Below, in pieces: positions 1-6,632 of a DNA stretch of 36,354 nt (its first letter is position 1; each line of letters starts with the position of its first letter). The translations under genes and the position numbers were made by a program. Where the stretch lies: assembly GCA_036502295.1 (NCBI GenBank), contig DASXYU010000059.1, positions 1 through 36,354 on the forward strand. Direction: 5' to 3'. Under the pieces are notes generated by a model. The model saw only the letters and a list, made by a program, of their open reading frames with translations. It had not been told where the DNA came from and made no database searches. Source of the DNA: DASXYU01 sp036502295. GTDB taxonomy: Bacteria; Actinomycetota; Actinomycetes; Mycobacteriales; Jatrophihabitantaceae.

Positions 1-105
1 CATCACCGAGATCTCGCCCGCGGGCAGGGTCAGGCTGAGATCTCCCCAGATCCTTTGCTCGCCAAAGCTTTTGGTCAGGCTGCGAACGTCGACTTCGATA
101 CCCAC
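1..105 (-). CDS. mceG: MceG (Mkl) ATPase of Mce lipid transport, N-terminal 35 codons only
   Basis: This is the start of an ABC-transporter ATPase that runs off the left edge of the window. From a GTG at 105 the frame reads V-G-I-E-V-D-V-R-S-L-T-K-S-F-G, then RIWGDLSLTLPAGEISV, which is the lead-in to a Walker A loop. The Walker A loop itself lies outside the window. The wording (TKSFG..RIW..L.LT.PAGE) and the position just after rplL match Mkl/MceG of mycobacteria, the cytoplasmic ATPase that powers Mce lipid importers. A purine-rich stretch (GGGGGTAAGAGG) precedes the start. It lies on the same strand as rplL but beyond a strong terminator, so it probably has its own promoter. Family call from 35 residues plus context. 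Confidence 0.8.
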   Translation of the reverse strand, partial: MGIEVDVRSLTKSFGEQRIWGDLSLTLPAGEISVM

Positions 106-161
106 ACAGGGCCTCTTACCCCCAAGTGAGCGCAGTCACACAACACGGATCAGACAAAGAG

Positions 162-190
162 AGGGGCGGACCGCAACGCGGTCCGCCCCT
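162..190 (-). terminator. Intrinsic terminator after rplJ-rplL
   Basis: A perfect 13-bp stem (162-174 paired with 178-190) with a 3-nt loop. On the minus strand it is followed by the T-rich run CTCTTTGTC. It lies 95 bp downstream of the rplL stop and before mceG, which is where the rplJL transcript would be expected to end. Confidence 0.85.
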
Positions 191-218
191 CCGGGACGCA
201 TAGGGCTATCGACGCTGA

Positions 219-264
219 CGAGCCTCAAAGGCTCGGTCGGCTCGGAAACAGAAGCTAACTTCTG
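219..264 (-). other. Two extra stem-loops in the rplL 3' UTR
   Basis: Two short perfect hairpins lie between the rplL stop and the main terminator: 6 bp with arms at 249-254 and 259-264, and 6 bp with arms at 219-224 and 230-235. They may protect the 3' end of the rplL mRNA, be RNA-processing sites, or help termination. The stems are visible in the sequence; the role is inferred. Confidence 0.5.
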
Positions 265-285
265 CTTCGCTCGCCCCGGTCGCCT

Positions 286-675
286 CTACTTGACGGTGAC
301 CCCGGCGCCAGCCTCTTCGAGAGCGGCCTTCGCCTTGTCAGCGGCCTCCTTGTTGACCTTCTCAAGGAGAGCCTTCGGAGCTGCGTCCACCAGGTCCTTG
401 GCCTCCTTGAGACCCAGGCTGGTGAGTTCGCGAACGACCTTGATGACCTGGATCTTCTTCTCGCCCGCCGACTCGAGGATGACATCGAAGTCGTCCTTCT
501 CTTCAGCAGCGCCGGCGTCGCCACCGCCACCGCCGGCAGGAGCGGCCGCGACGGCAACCGGGGCGGCGGCCTTGACGTCGAAGGTGTCTTCAAAGGTCTT
601 CACGAACTCGGACAGCTCGAGGAGGGTGAGCTCCTTGAACGCGTCGATGAGCTCTTCGGTGCTGAGCTTCGCCAT
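286..675 (-). CDS. rplL: 50S ribosomal protein L7/L12
   Basis: L7/L12 forms the flexible ribosomal stalk that recruits translation GTPases; its dimers bind the C-terminal helix of L10. The 129-aa protein begins MAKLSTEELIDAF, the N-terminal dimerisation domain (about 1-33). An Ala/Gly-rich hinge follows (about 34-57, with a run of five glycines), then the globular C-terminal domain (about 60-129) with the conserved stretch KKIQVIKVVRELTSLGLKEA. The ATG at 675 is chosen over an upstream in-frame start at 720 because it gives the normal family length and has AAAGGA about 8 nt upstream. It is the second gene of the rplJ-rplL unit, 114 bp after the rplJ stop, and ends before the terminator at 162-190. 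Confidence 0.98.
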   Translation of the reverse strand: MAKLSTEELIDAFKELTLLELSEFVKTFEDTFDVKAAAPVAVAAAPAGGGGGDAGAAEEKDDFDVILESAGEKKIQVIKVVRELTSLGLKEAKDLVDAAPKALLEKVNKEAADKAKAALEEAGAGVTVK

Positions 676-789
676 GATGGCGTCCTTTCTGTAATCGCCG
701 GGTGTTACCAACAAGCTCAATCGGTTCGGGAGCGAGAGCCAGCTCTCGCTCCTCTCACCTCAATCGCTTGTAGCCGGCAGATGGGTTAC

Positions 790-1488
790 TTACTCCGCCG
801 GCTCGGCGGGAGCTTCATCGGCCGATTCATCGGCCGCGGGTGACTCAGTGATTGCCTCGGTAGCGGCAGCCTCTTCGGCGGCCGGACTTTCGGCGATCTC
901 GACCTCAGCAGGAGCTTCTGCCTCGGCGACAACATCGGCCGGCGCGGAAGCGCCAACCTTCTCTTCCAGTGCCTTCACCAACAGTGCGGCGTTGATGAGC
1001 GGTGCCTGGAACAGAGCAGCGGCACGTGCCGGAAGCGCCTTGACGGCGCCGGCGAACTTTGCCAGGAGCACTTCGCGGCTCTCGAGGTCGGCGATCTTGT
1101 TGATGTCAGCCGCTGAAAGCGGCTTACCGTCCAGAACGCCACCCTTGATGACGAGCAACGGATTGTCCTTGGCGAACTGCTTCAGGCCCTTGGCCGCTTC
1201 GACGGGGTCTCCCCCGACGAACGCGATCGCAGTCGGGCCGGTGAGCAGGCTGTCGTCGATGGCGACGCCGGCCTTCTCAGCAGCGCGCTTGGCGAGGGTG
1301 TTCTTGAGAACGGCGTAGGTGGTCTCGCCTCCCAGGGCCCGCCGCAGGGTGCTGAGCTGCTTGACGGAGAGACCGCGGTACTCGGTGATCACCGTGGCCG
1401 TCGAGTTCGCGAACTGCTCGCTGATCTCGTCGACAGTGCCAACTTTCGACGGCTTCGCCGTCTGACGAGCGTGGATATGAGTCGACAT
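790..1488 (-). CDS. rplJ: 50S ribosomal protein L10 with long acidic C-terminal tail
   Basis: L10 anchors the L7/L12 dimers to 23S rRNA and can repress its own operon by binding the mRNA leader. The family core is clear: TVDEISEQFANSTATVI and TEYRGLSVKQLSTLRR near the N-terminus, TTYAVLKNTLAKRAA, then GPTAIAFVGGDPV. The ATG at 1488 has a perfect AGGAGG about 6 nt upstream. The protein is 232 aa, against roughly 165-180 for typical L10. The excess is a Glu/Ala-rich tail from about residue 180 (repeats of E-S-P-A-A-E and similar). That tail follows the region expected to bind L7/L12. Similar acidic extensions occur in other actinobacteria, as far as I know. Confidence 0.97.
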   Translation of the reverse strand: MSTHIHARQTAKPSKVGTVDEISEQFANSTATVITEYRGLSVKQLSTLRRALGGETTYAVLKNTLAKRAAEKAGVAIDDSLLTGPTAIAFVGGDPVEAAKGLKQFAKDNPLLVIKGGVLDGKPLSAADINKIADLESREVLLAKFAGAVKALPARAAALFQAPLINAALLVKALEEKVGASAPADVVAEAEAPAEVEIAESPAAEEAAATEAITESPAADESADEAPAEPAE

Positions 1489-1694
1489 GTGCTACCTCCT
1501 CTCGTTCGGATCGGGCTGGTCTGCCCCGACCCCTGAACGAGAAACGCCCCGGCGCAGGGCGCACGGGGCGGCAACTGTGACGAGCACAGCGACAAGCCGA
1601 ACCGTCCAACCTGCGCGGGCCGCTCCGGCGCTCCGGAGGCGTTCGATCGCGTGCGCGCACGCGACGACCAGCGGTCTTGGGTGGAACTCGTTCA
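1489..1694 (-). ncRNA. L10 leader (rplJ 5' regulatory RNA), approximate limits
   Basis: The roughly 200-nt stretch before rplJ is non-coding on the minus strand and rich in stems. The segment near 1665-1682 reads CCCAAGACCGCTGGTCG on the minus strand, resembling the conserved core of actinobacterial L10 leaders, where L10 or L10-L12 binds to autoregulate. A GC-rich hairpin at 1546-1569 (GCCCCG and GCGC arms, AGG loop, one bulged A) is followed by GTTTCTCGTTC and could serve as an attenuator before the rplJ Shine-Dalgarno. Assigned from position and partial motif memory. A covariance-model search with Rfam L10_leader would confirm or reject it. Confidence 0.6.
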
Positions 1695-1724
1695 AGGGTA
1701 ACCGGCAGGGTCGCCCCCGGCCAA
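1695..1724 (-). promoter_or_regulatory. Candidate promoter for rplJ-rplL
   Basis: On the minus strand TTGGCC (1719-1724) and TACCCT (1695-1700) are separated by 18 bp, just after the stop of the secreted-protein gene and just before the L10 leader. It is a reasonable but weak match to a housekeeping promoter. Confidence 0.3.
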
Positions 1725-1729
1725 ATCGC

Positions 1730-3880
1730 CTACTTCTGGATGTCGAGATCAGTAGCGCGAAGACCGTCCGGCACCGGGATCGCCGCCGCGATCAGTTGCA
1801 GAGTGAGCGCCGCGAGTCCCGCTTGCGGCGAGAACGACCCGCAACTCTGTCCCGGCGAGGAGCAGGCCGCGGCCTCGGTCAGCGCACCGAGGAAGTTGAT
1901 CTGCCCACCACCAGCGAGGTCGATGTTCGGCCACTGGATCGCGAGGTTGTTGTTGTAGATCTGCGGCAGCGCGAAGACATGAGACGGGTCGTTGCCACCG
2001 GCCAGCCGGTAGTACTCCAACTTGGTCCAGCCGTTGTTGCAGCCGCCGGGCTGACCGATGCTCTTGTACGGGCAGCCGTTGGCGGAGCCGGTGTAGACCA
2101 GCCGCCCGCCGCCGGCAAGATAGGCGCTTTCCCAGTCGAGCGCATCGGAGTATTTCTCAACGGTCGAACCCCATGCCGATTCGATGTCGTCAGCCCCGTA
2201 TACGGGCGTTCCGAGGCCTTGAAGCGGCGCAATGACCTGCCCCCACCAATCGGCGCCGCGCTGTGCCGCGGTGTAGCCGGTCCAGTTGGCGTTGGAGTTG
2301 TTGGTAGCAACCGCGACGACTGCGTTCGGGTGCGGACCGAAGCCTACGAGGTACGCCTTCACCAGGTCGACCAGCCAGGCATAGGGAATTTTGTACTTCG
2401 GATCGTCGGGCATCGCCGACAGCCACGCACCGGACTTGTCCGATAGCTGAACGCCTATGTGCAGCACGATGAGGTTCGAGCCGCTCGCGACATCTGCCAT
2501 GCCGAGGTTCTGCATCCATATGAGGTCGTCATTGGTGTAGGTCATCGCACGCCGGATGTAGTGGCTCTTTGAGTAGACCGGGTCTAGCACTGTGTTCTTC
2601 AGGACGTAACCCACCACGGTGAGCGTGAGATGGCTCGTCGCATGCGACTTGTTCTGCAAGGTGATCCGACCGGTACTCGAGACGGGCAACAGCAGGGCGG
2701 TGCTCACCCCCGAGCCCTTGCCGAACTGGCTCGCGGTGACGGCGGCCTTCGGCTTACCGTCGGGATAGGCGAGGACCGTGCCTGCGCCGCCCGGCGACGT
2801 CACGCCGACCACTGCCGCGACTGCCGCGACGTTGGAGACGGGGATCCGGCCCGCACTGCTGACCCGGACCGTCACCTTGCGGTTCGCCTTGATGCCCTTG
2901 TTCAGGACAGTGGTGGCGACCACGAAACTCGCCGACGCCTGCTGCGTCGATGCGCCCGGCACGTAGTAGCCGACAACATCAAGGACGAGGCTCACCTTCC
3001 CGGCAGAGTCATTACGCAAGCCGATCCGGCCGTTCGACGCCAGCGGGATCACCACCATGGCGCCAGCGTTCTTGGCCGCGGCGAACTGCACCGAGGGCGT
3101 GCTCGGACGGGTGGTCGCCGATTGCCACGCGACAGCACCGCCGCTCTTCGCCGGACTCATCACGGAGAGCACTCCGACGATGGCGGCCGCCGAGGCTGGC
3201 ACGGACGCCTTGCCGCCGATCTGTGCCGTGAACTGCGACTTCGCGTTGACGCGTCCACGTTTGTTGCCACCGGCACCGGTTCGGGTGTCGACCACGCGCT
3301 TGGGTGTGACGGGCACGAAGGCGCCGGGGGTCGATGCCGCCGCGGCAGCTGAGGTCTTGGTGAAGTAGCCGTCGACGTAGAGCGCGATCTGCACCGCCGC
3401 CGTCGAGTGGTTCATGATCGCGAGCCGACCCGTCGACGAGAGTCTCACGACCGTGGCACCGTAGGTCTGCTGCCCGGCGTCGAATTGAACGCTGTACGCA
3501 ATCGGTGCCGGCGTGAGCGAGCGATAGAGCGTGAGCGAGCCGGATTTCTTCGGCGACACCACAACGACCCGAACCGAGACCGCACCGACGCCGGACCGCG
3601 GAACACCGCCACGTGCGGTGATCTGGAACGAGGCCGCCTTCTTGGCGGGCAATGCACCCTTGCGGTTCCTACCAGCACCCGTACGGGTGTCGGCGACCTT
3701 GAAAGGGGTGACCGCGACGTACCCGCCCGGGGTGGACGTCGCGGGTCCGGCAACGACCGAGTGCACCGGAGCCGCCTGCGCGACTGAGTCGATGCTGAGT
3801 GCTACATCGGTGAACGCCGCAGCGCTGGCCCCCAGGATCAGGGCCAGCGCTGCGGTGAACGAGCGATTACGGAAGGTCAT
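1730..3880 (-). CDS. Secreted protein with three ~130-aa beta-rich repeats and an unknown C-terminal domain
   Basis: A 716-aa exported protein. The N-terminus (basic MTFRNR, hydrophobic 8-24, then AQAAP near 35-38) is a Sec signal peptide. Three related modules follow: about 50-174 and 183-309, each starting with V-x-P-x-x-V-x-DTRTGAG (DTRTG at 64-68 and 198-202), and a diverged third module at about 315-428 that has lost DTRTG. Shared module endings are SSTGR-type turns and V-x-GYxx. The C-terminal part (about 431-716) contains YTNDDLIW, VVAVATNNSN, YGADDIESAW and four clustered cysteines. It vaguely suggests an alpha/beta-barrel hydrolase, but I do not recognise the family. The ATG overlaps the rplA stop (ATGA), so it is probably translated with L1. 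DTRTG modules are known from actinobacterial surface proteins; the function here is unknown. Confidence 0.9.
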   Translation of the reverse strand: MTFRNRSFTAALALILGASAAAFTDVALSIDSVAQAAPVHSVVAGPATSTPGGYVAVTPFKVADTRTGAGRNRKGALPAKKAASFQITARGGVPRSGVGAVSVRVVVVSPKKSGSLTLYRSLTPAPIAYSVQFDAGQQTYGATVVRLSSTGRLAIMNHSTAAVQIALYVDGYFTKTSAAAAASTPGAFVPVTPKRVVDTRTGAGGNKRGRVNAKSQFTAQIGGKASVPASAAAIVGVLSVMSPAKSGGAVAWQSATTRPSTPSVQFAAAKNAGAMVVIPLASNGRIGLRNDSAGKVSLVLDVVGYYVPGASTQQASASFVVATTVLNKGIKANRKVTVRVSSAGRIPVSNVAAVAAVVGVTSPGGAGTVLAYPDGKPKAAVTASQFGKGSGVSTALLLPVSSTGRITLQNKSHATSHLTLTVVGYVLKNTVLDPVYSKSHYIRRAMTYTNDDLIWMQNLGMADVASGSNLIVLHIGVQLSDKSGAWLSAMPDDPKYKIPYAWLVDLVKAYLVGFGPHPNAVVAVATNNSNANWTGYTAAQRGADWWGQVIAPLQGLGTPVYGADDIESAWGSTVEKYSDALDWESAYLAGGGRLVYTGSANGCPYKSIGQPGGCNNGWTKLEYYRLAGGNDPSHVFALPQIYNNNLAIQWPNIDLAGGGQINFLGALTEAAACSSPGQSCGSFSPQAGLAALTLQLIAAAIPVPDGLRATDLDIQK

Positions 3881-4596
3881 GCAGTGGGCGCGTCCTCAAG
3901 CATGTTCCGGCTGCGGTTCGAGTCCACCGGAATGCCAGGCCCCATGGTCGTGGTGAAGGTGACCTTTTTGACGTACTTGCCCTTGGCCGAGGACGGCTTG
4001 GCGCGAAGTACCTCATCGAGGGCAGCCGCGTAGTTCTCGACGAGATGCTCGGAGGAGAACGACGCCTTGCCGATGACCAGGTGCAGGTTGGACTGCTTGT
4101 CGACGCGGAAGCTGATCTTGCCGCCCTTGATGTCGGTGACCGCCTTCGCGACGTCAGGGGTCACCGTGCCGGTCTTGGGGTTCGGCATGAGGCCACGAGG
4201 GCCGAGGACGCGGGCGATGCGGCCGACCTTCGCCATCTGGTCGGGCGTGGCGATCGCGGCGTCGAAGTCGAGGAAGCCACCGTTGATCTCCTCGATGAGA
4301 TCGTCGCTGCCGACCTTGTCCGCACCGGCGGCAAGCGCCTCGGCGGCTTTCTCGCCGGTCGCGAAGACGATGACGCGTGCCGTCTTGCCGGTGCCATGCG
4401 GCAGGCTGACGGTGCCACGGACCATCTGGTCCGCCTTGCGGGGGTCAACGCCCAAGCAAATCGCAACCTCGACCGTGCCGTCGAACTTGGTCGGGGACGC
4501 CTGCTTGGCGATCGTTGCCGCCTCGAGGGGGCTGTAGATCTTGTCCGGCTCAATGAGCTCGGCGGCCTTGCGGTAGGCCTTGCTGCGCTGTGCCAT
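3877..4596 (-). CDS. rplA: 50S ribosomal protein L1
   Basis: L1 binds 23S rRNA at the E-site stalk and, in many bacteria, represses the rplK-rplA mRNA. The 239-aa product shows the usual landmarks: VEVAICLGVDPRKADQMVRG, LPHGTGK, and the signature GRIARVLGPRGLMPNPKTGTV, then KGGKISFRVDK and the C-terminal TTTMGPGIPVD. The ATG at 4596 has GAGGAAAGA upstream. It lies 108 bp after rplK. Its stop overlaps by 4 nt the start of a secreted-protein gene, an unusual partner for a ribosomal gene. The last ~10 residues (RSRNMLEDAPTA) run slightly past the usual L1 end. Confidence 0.98.
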   Translation of the reverse strand: MAQRSKAYRKAAELIEPDKIYSPLEAATIAKQASPTKFDGTVEVAICLGVDPRKADQMVRGTVSLPHGTGKTARVIVFATGEKAAEALAAGADKVGSDDLIEEINGGFLDFDAAIATPDQMAKVGRIARVLGPRGLMPNPKTGTVTPDVAKAVTDIKGGKISFRVDKQSNLHLVIGKASFSSEHLVENYAAALDEVLRAKPSSAKGKYVKKVTFTTTMGPGIPVDSNRSRNMLEDAPTA

Positions 4597-4639
4597 GTCG
4601 GTCTCTTTCCTCCTCGGTCACCCGAGGTTAGTGGTCAAC

Positions 4640-4660
4640 GGACGCCGACCGTCGGCGTCC
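4640..4660 (-). other. Stem-loop between rplK and rplA
   Basis: A perfect 9-bp GC-rich stem (4640-4648 with 4652-4660) with a CGG loop as transcribed, in the 108-bp gap between rplK and rplA. There is no T run, so it is more likely an mRNA structure or weak attenuator than a full terminator. Confidence 0.5.
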
Positions 4661-4704
4661 TCCCACGCTTTCTTGCCTACTGTTCAGCGGCTCTTGCCCG
4701 CTGC

Positions 4705-5136
4705 TCAGCCTTCGACCGTGATGCCCATGGAACGCGCGGTGCCGGCGATGATCTTCGCCGCCTGGTCGATGTCGTTGGCGTTGAGGTCTTCCATCTTGCT
4801 CTCGGCGATCTGACGGACCTGGTCCATCGTCACCTTGGCGACCTTGGTCTTGTGCGGCTCGCCGCTGCCCTTGTCGACGCCCGCAGCCTTCAGCAGCAGG
4901 CGCGCGGCCGGGGGCGTCTTGGTGACGAAGGTGAAGGAACGGTCCTCGTAGACCGAGATCTCGACCGGGACGATCTGCCCCTTCTGCGACTCGGTGGCTG
5001 CGTTGTACGCCTTGCAGAACTCCATGATGTTGACGCCGTGCTGACCGAGCGCGGGGCCGACCGGCGGTGCCGGGTTCGCTTCGCCCGCCTTGATCTGCAG
5101 CTTGATGATCGCGGAGAGCTTCTTCTTGGGAGGCAT
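4705..5136 (-). CDS. rplK: 50S ribosomal protein L11
   Basis: L11 is the GTPase-centre protein that binds 23S rRNA together with thiostrepton-class drugs and is needed for RelA activation. The 143-aa length is standard. It starts [20 protein letters not shown], followed by the family signature [20 protein letters not shown], then the C-terminal [20 protein letters not shown] and [17 protein letters not shown]. The ATG at 5136 has AGAGAAG a few bases upstream. It follows nusG by 31 bp and is almost certainly co-transcribed with it. Confidence 0.98.
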
Positions 5137-5167
5137 GACTTCTCTTCTTTACTCGACGGTGACTTGG

Positions 5168-6013
5168 TCAGATCTTGGCGACCTGGCTGAAGGCCAGCTC
5201 GACGGGAGTCTCGCGTCCGAAGATCGAGACGAGGACGTGCAACTTCTGGTGCATCGCATCGATCTCACTGATCGTGGCGGGCAGTGTGGCGAACGGGCCG
5301 TCCATGACGGTGATCGACTCACCGACCTCGAACTCGACCGTGACGGTGGAGGCGGCGGAGGTTCCGGCGGCGATGGGCTTGCCGGTAGCTACGGCGGCAG
5401 CCTTCTGGGTGGCCGGGGCGAGGATCTTGACGACCTCTTCGAGGGTCAGCGGCGAGGGCTTCGATGTGGCGCCCACGAAGCCTGTGACGCCAGGGGTGTT
5501 CCGGACGGCGCCCCAGGACTCGTCGTTGAGGTCCATGCGCACGAGGATGTAGCCGGGAAACACCTTGCGCTGTACCTGCTGGCGCTTGCCGTTCTTGATC
5601 TCGACGACCTCTTCGGTCGGCACCTGGACCTCGAAGATGTAGTCCTCCATGTCCAGCGACTGGATGCGGCTCTCGAGGTTGGTCTTCACCTTGTTCTCAT
5701 AGCCGGCATAGGAGTGGATGACATACCAGTCGCCGAACTGGGTCGTGAGCAGAGTGCGCAGAGCCTCGATCGGGTCCTCGTCGTCCTCGGACTCGCCTTC
5801 GGCCGACGGCTCGGCCGCTTCGGCGATCGGCTCGGGAGCGTCGAGGACAGAGACATCAACGGCGTCGTCCTCACCGATGGTCTCGCCTTCCTCCGCCCCC
5901 AGAAGCAGGGCGGCAGAAGCGACGTCAACGGGGTCGCGTTCCTCAGCGGGGGCGACCGCGAAGGTGTCGTCGCCCAAGTCAGCGCTACTCGGGGCGTCGT
6001 CGTAGTCGGACAC
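5168..6013 (-). CDS. nusG: Transcription termination/antitermination factor NusG with acidic N-terminal extension
   Basis: NusG binds RNA polymerase and influences pausing, termination and coupling to ribosomes. The NGN domain begins at about residue 94 (DWYVIHSYAGYENKVKTNLE) and contains VFPGYILVRMDL and NTPGVTGFVG. The C-terminal KOW domain (about 228-281) has the core VGESITVMDGPFATLPATI. Two features are longer than in E. coli NusG: a ~90-residue Asp/Glu/Ala-rich N-terminal tail, and an Ala-rich linker between the two domains. Both are common in actinobacteria. The start is a GTG at 6013. It is followed by rplK, and separated from secE by a 125-bp gap holding a tandem repeat. Confidence 0.97.
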   Translation of the reverse strand: MSDYDDAPSSADLGDDTFAVAPAEERDPVDVASAALLLGAEEGETIGEDDAVDVSVLDAPEPIAEAAEPSAEGESEDDEDPIEALRTLLTTQFGDWYVIHSYAGYENKVKTNLESRIQSLDMEDYIFEVQVPTEEVVEIKNGKRQQVQRKVFPGYILVRMDLNDESWGAVRNTPGVTGFVGATSKPSPLTLEEVVKILAPATQKAAAVATGKPIAAGTSAASTVTVEFEVGESITVMDGPFATLPATISEIDAMHQKLHVLVSIFGRETPVELAFSQVAKI

Positions 6014-6071
6014 TCTGTCTTCTCTCTTGATCTCTGCTTCTTGCCGGAATCTTGTTTCACCTATGAACGGA

Positions 6072-6145
6072 CTCAGCCGCTGTACCTACCGTCGGCTTCG
6101 CACGCTCAGCCGCTGTACCTACCGTCGGCTTCGCACGCTCAGCCG
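6072..6145. repeat. 33-bp tandem repeat, two full copies plus 8 bp, between secE and nusG
   Basis: Two identical 33-bp units (6072-6104 and 6105-6137) are followed by the first 8 bases of a third, which runs into the secE stop codon. On the minus strand each unit can form a 5-bp stem (AGCCG/CGGCT) around a 13-nt loop, giving two tandem stem-loops in the secE-nusG mRNA spacer. The repeats are identical, so the duplication is recent or maintained. Confidence 0.9.
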
Positions 6146-6372
6146 AACACCGCGAGGATGAGCTTGGCGAAACCGACGTCGAGTCCGGCGACGATCGCGA
6201 CCATGACCACCAGGAAGATGATCACGACCGCCGAGTACGTCACCAGTTCGTTGCGCGAGGGCCAGAGCACCTTTCGCAGCTCGGAGACGCTTTCACGAGC
6301 GAAGCGCATTGGACCGCCGCCGCGTCGCCCCGAGGGACGAGGAGCAGCGGACTCGGTGCGTGTCGCAGTCAC
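6139..6372 (-). CDS. secE: Preprotein translocase subunit SecE
   Basis: SecE is the essential clamp subunit of the SecYEG export channel. The 77-aa single-span form is typical of Gram-positive bacteria: a basic, Pro/Gly-rich cytoplasmic N-terminus (1-25), the conserved amphipathic segment RESVSELRKVLWPSRNEL (about 26-43), and one transmembrane helix (about 44-70). The start is GTG at 6372 with GGAGAAG upstream. It lies 59 bp after tRNA-Trp, the same trpT-secE-nusG order as in mycobacteria, and is probably transcribed with that tRNA. Confidence 0.95.
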   Translation of the reverse strand: MTATRTESAAPRPSGRRGGGPMRFARESVSELRKVLWPSRNELVTYSAVVIIFLVVMVAIVAGLDVGFAKLILAVFG

Positions 6373-6431
6373 GAGCTTCTCCGTTCTGACGAGCTACTGA
6401 CGTAATCTTCAATCGCCGGGTGGCGACCTAG

Positions 6432-6504
6432 CAGGGGCGACAGGACTTGAACCTGCAACCCCCGGTTTTGGAGACCGGTGCGCTACCAATTGCGCCACGC
6501 CCCT
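6432..6504 (-). tRNA. tRNA-Trp (anticodon CCA)
   Basis: A 73-nt cloverleaf with acceptor arms AGGGGCG and CGCCCCT, D-arm GCGCAATTGGTAGCGC, anticodon loop containing CTCCAAA (anticodon CCA), and T-arm GCAGGTTCAAGTCCTGT. No CCA is encoded. It precedes secE, as in mycobacteria. Confidence 0.97.
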
Positions 6505-6576
6505 AGGCCGTACCCGCCAGCCCACCTGAGATGCCTCACAGGCATGCTGACGCAGGCCCGACGGACCCAGCGAGTG

Positions 6577-6606
6577 AGTCTACGGGGCGACCCAGCACTT
6601 ATCCAA
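6577..6606 (-). promoter_or_regulatory. Candidate promoter for trpT-secE-nusG
   Basis: On the minus strand TTGGAT (6601-6606) and TAGACT (6577-6582) are 18 bp apart, with a predicted start about 65 nt before the tRNA. A small perfect hairpin (6531-6545, ATGCCT/AGGCAT) lies in the resulting leader. The motif match is moderate. Confidence 0.4.
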
Positions 6607-6632
6607 AGTGACCGGTCTGGAACCATGAACGC

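Noticed and set aside
1546..1569. Full intrinsic terminator before rplJ
   Set aside because: The stem is good but no proper T run follows, and rplJ must be expressed. It is treated as a possible attenuator within the L10 leader.
1487..2446. 319-codon plus-strand frame opposite the secreted protein and L10 leader
   Set aside because: Its composition is that of a shadow frame, and it would run antisense through the L10 leader; the minus-strand gene has a signal peptide and repeats.
6072..6145. Short CRISPR-like array in the secE-nusG gap
   Set aside because: The two copies are directly adjacent with no spacers, and no cas genes are present.
4045..6400. Long plus-strand frames opposite rplA, rplK, nusG and secE
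   Set aside because: They overlap essential, clearly recognised genes and have no recognisable domains.
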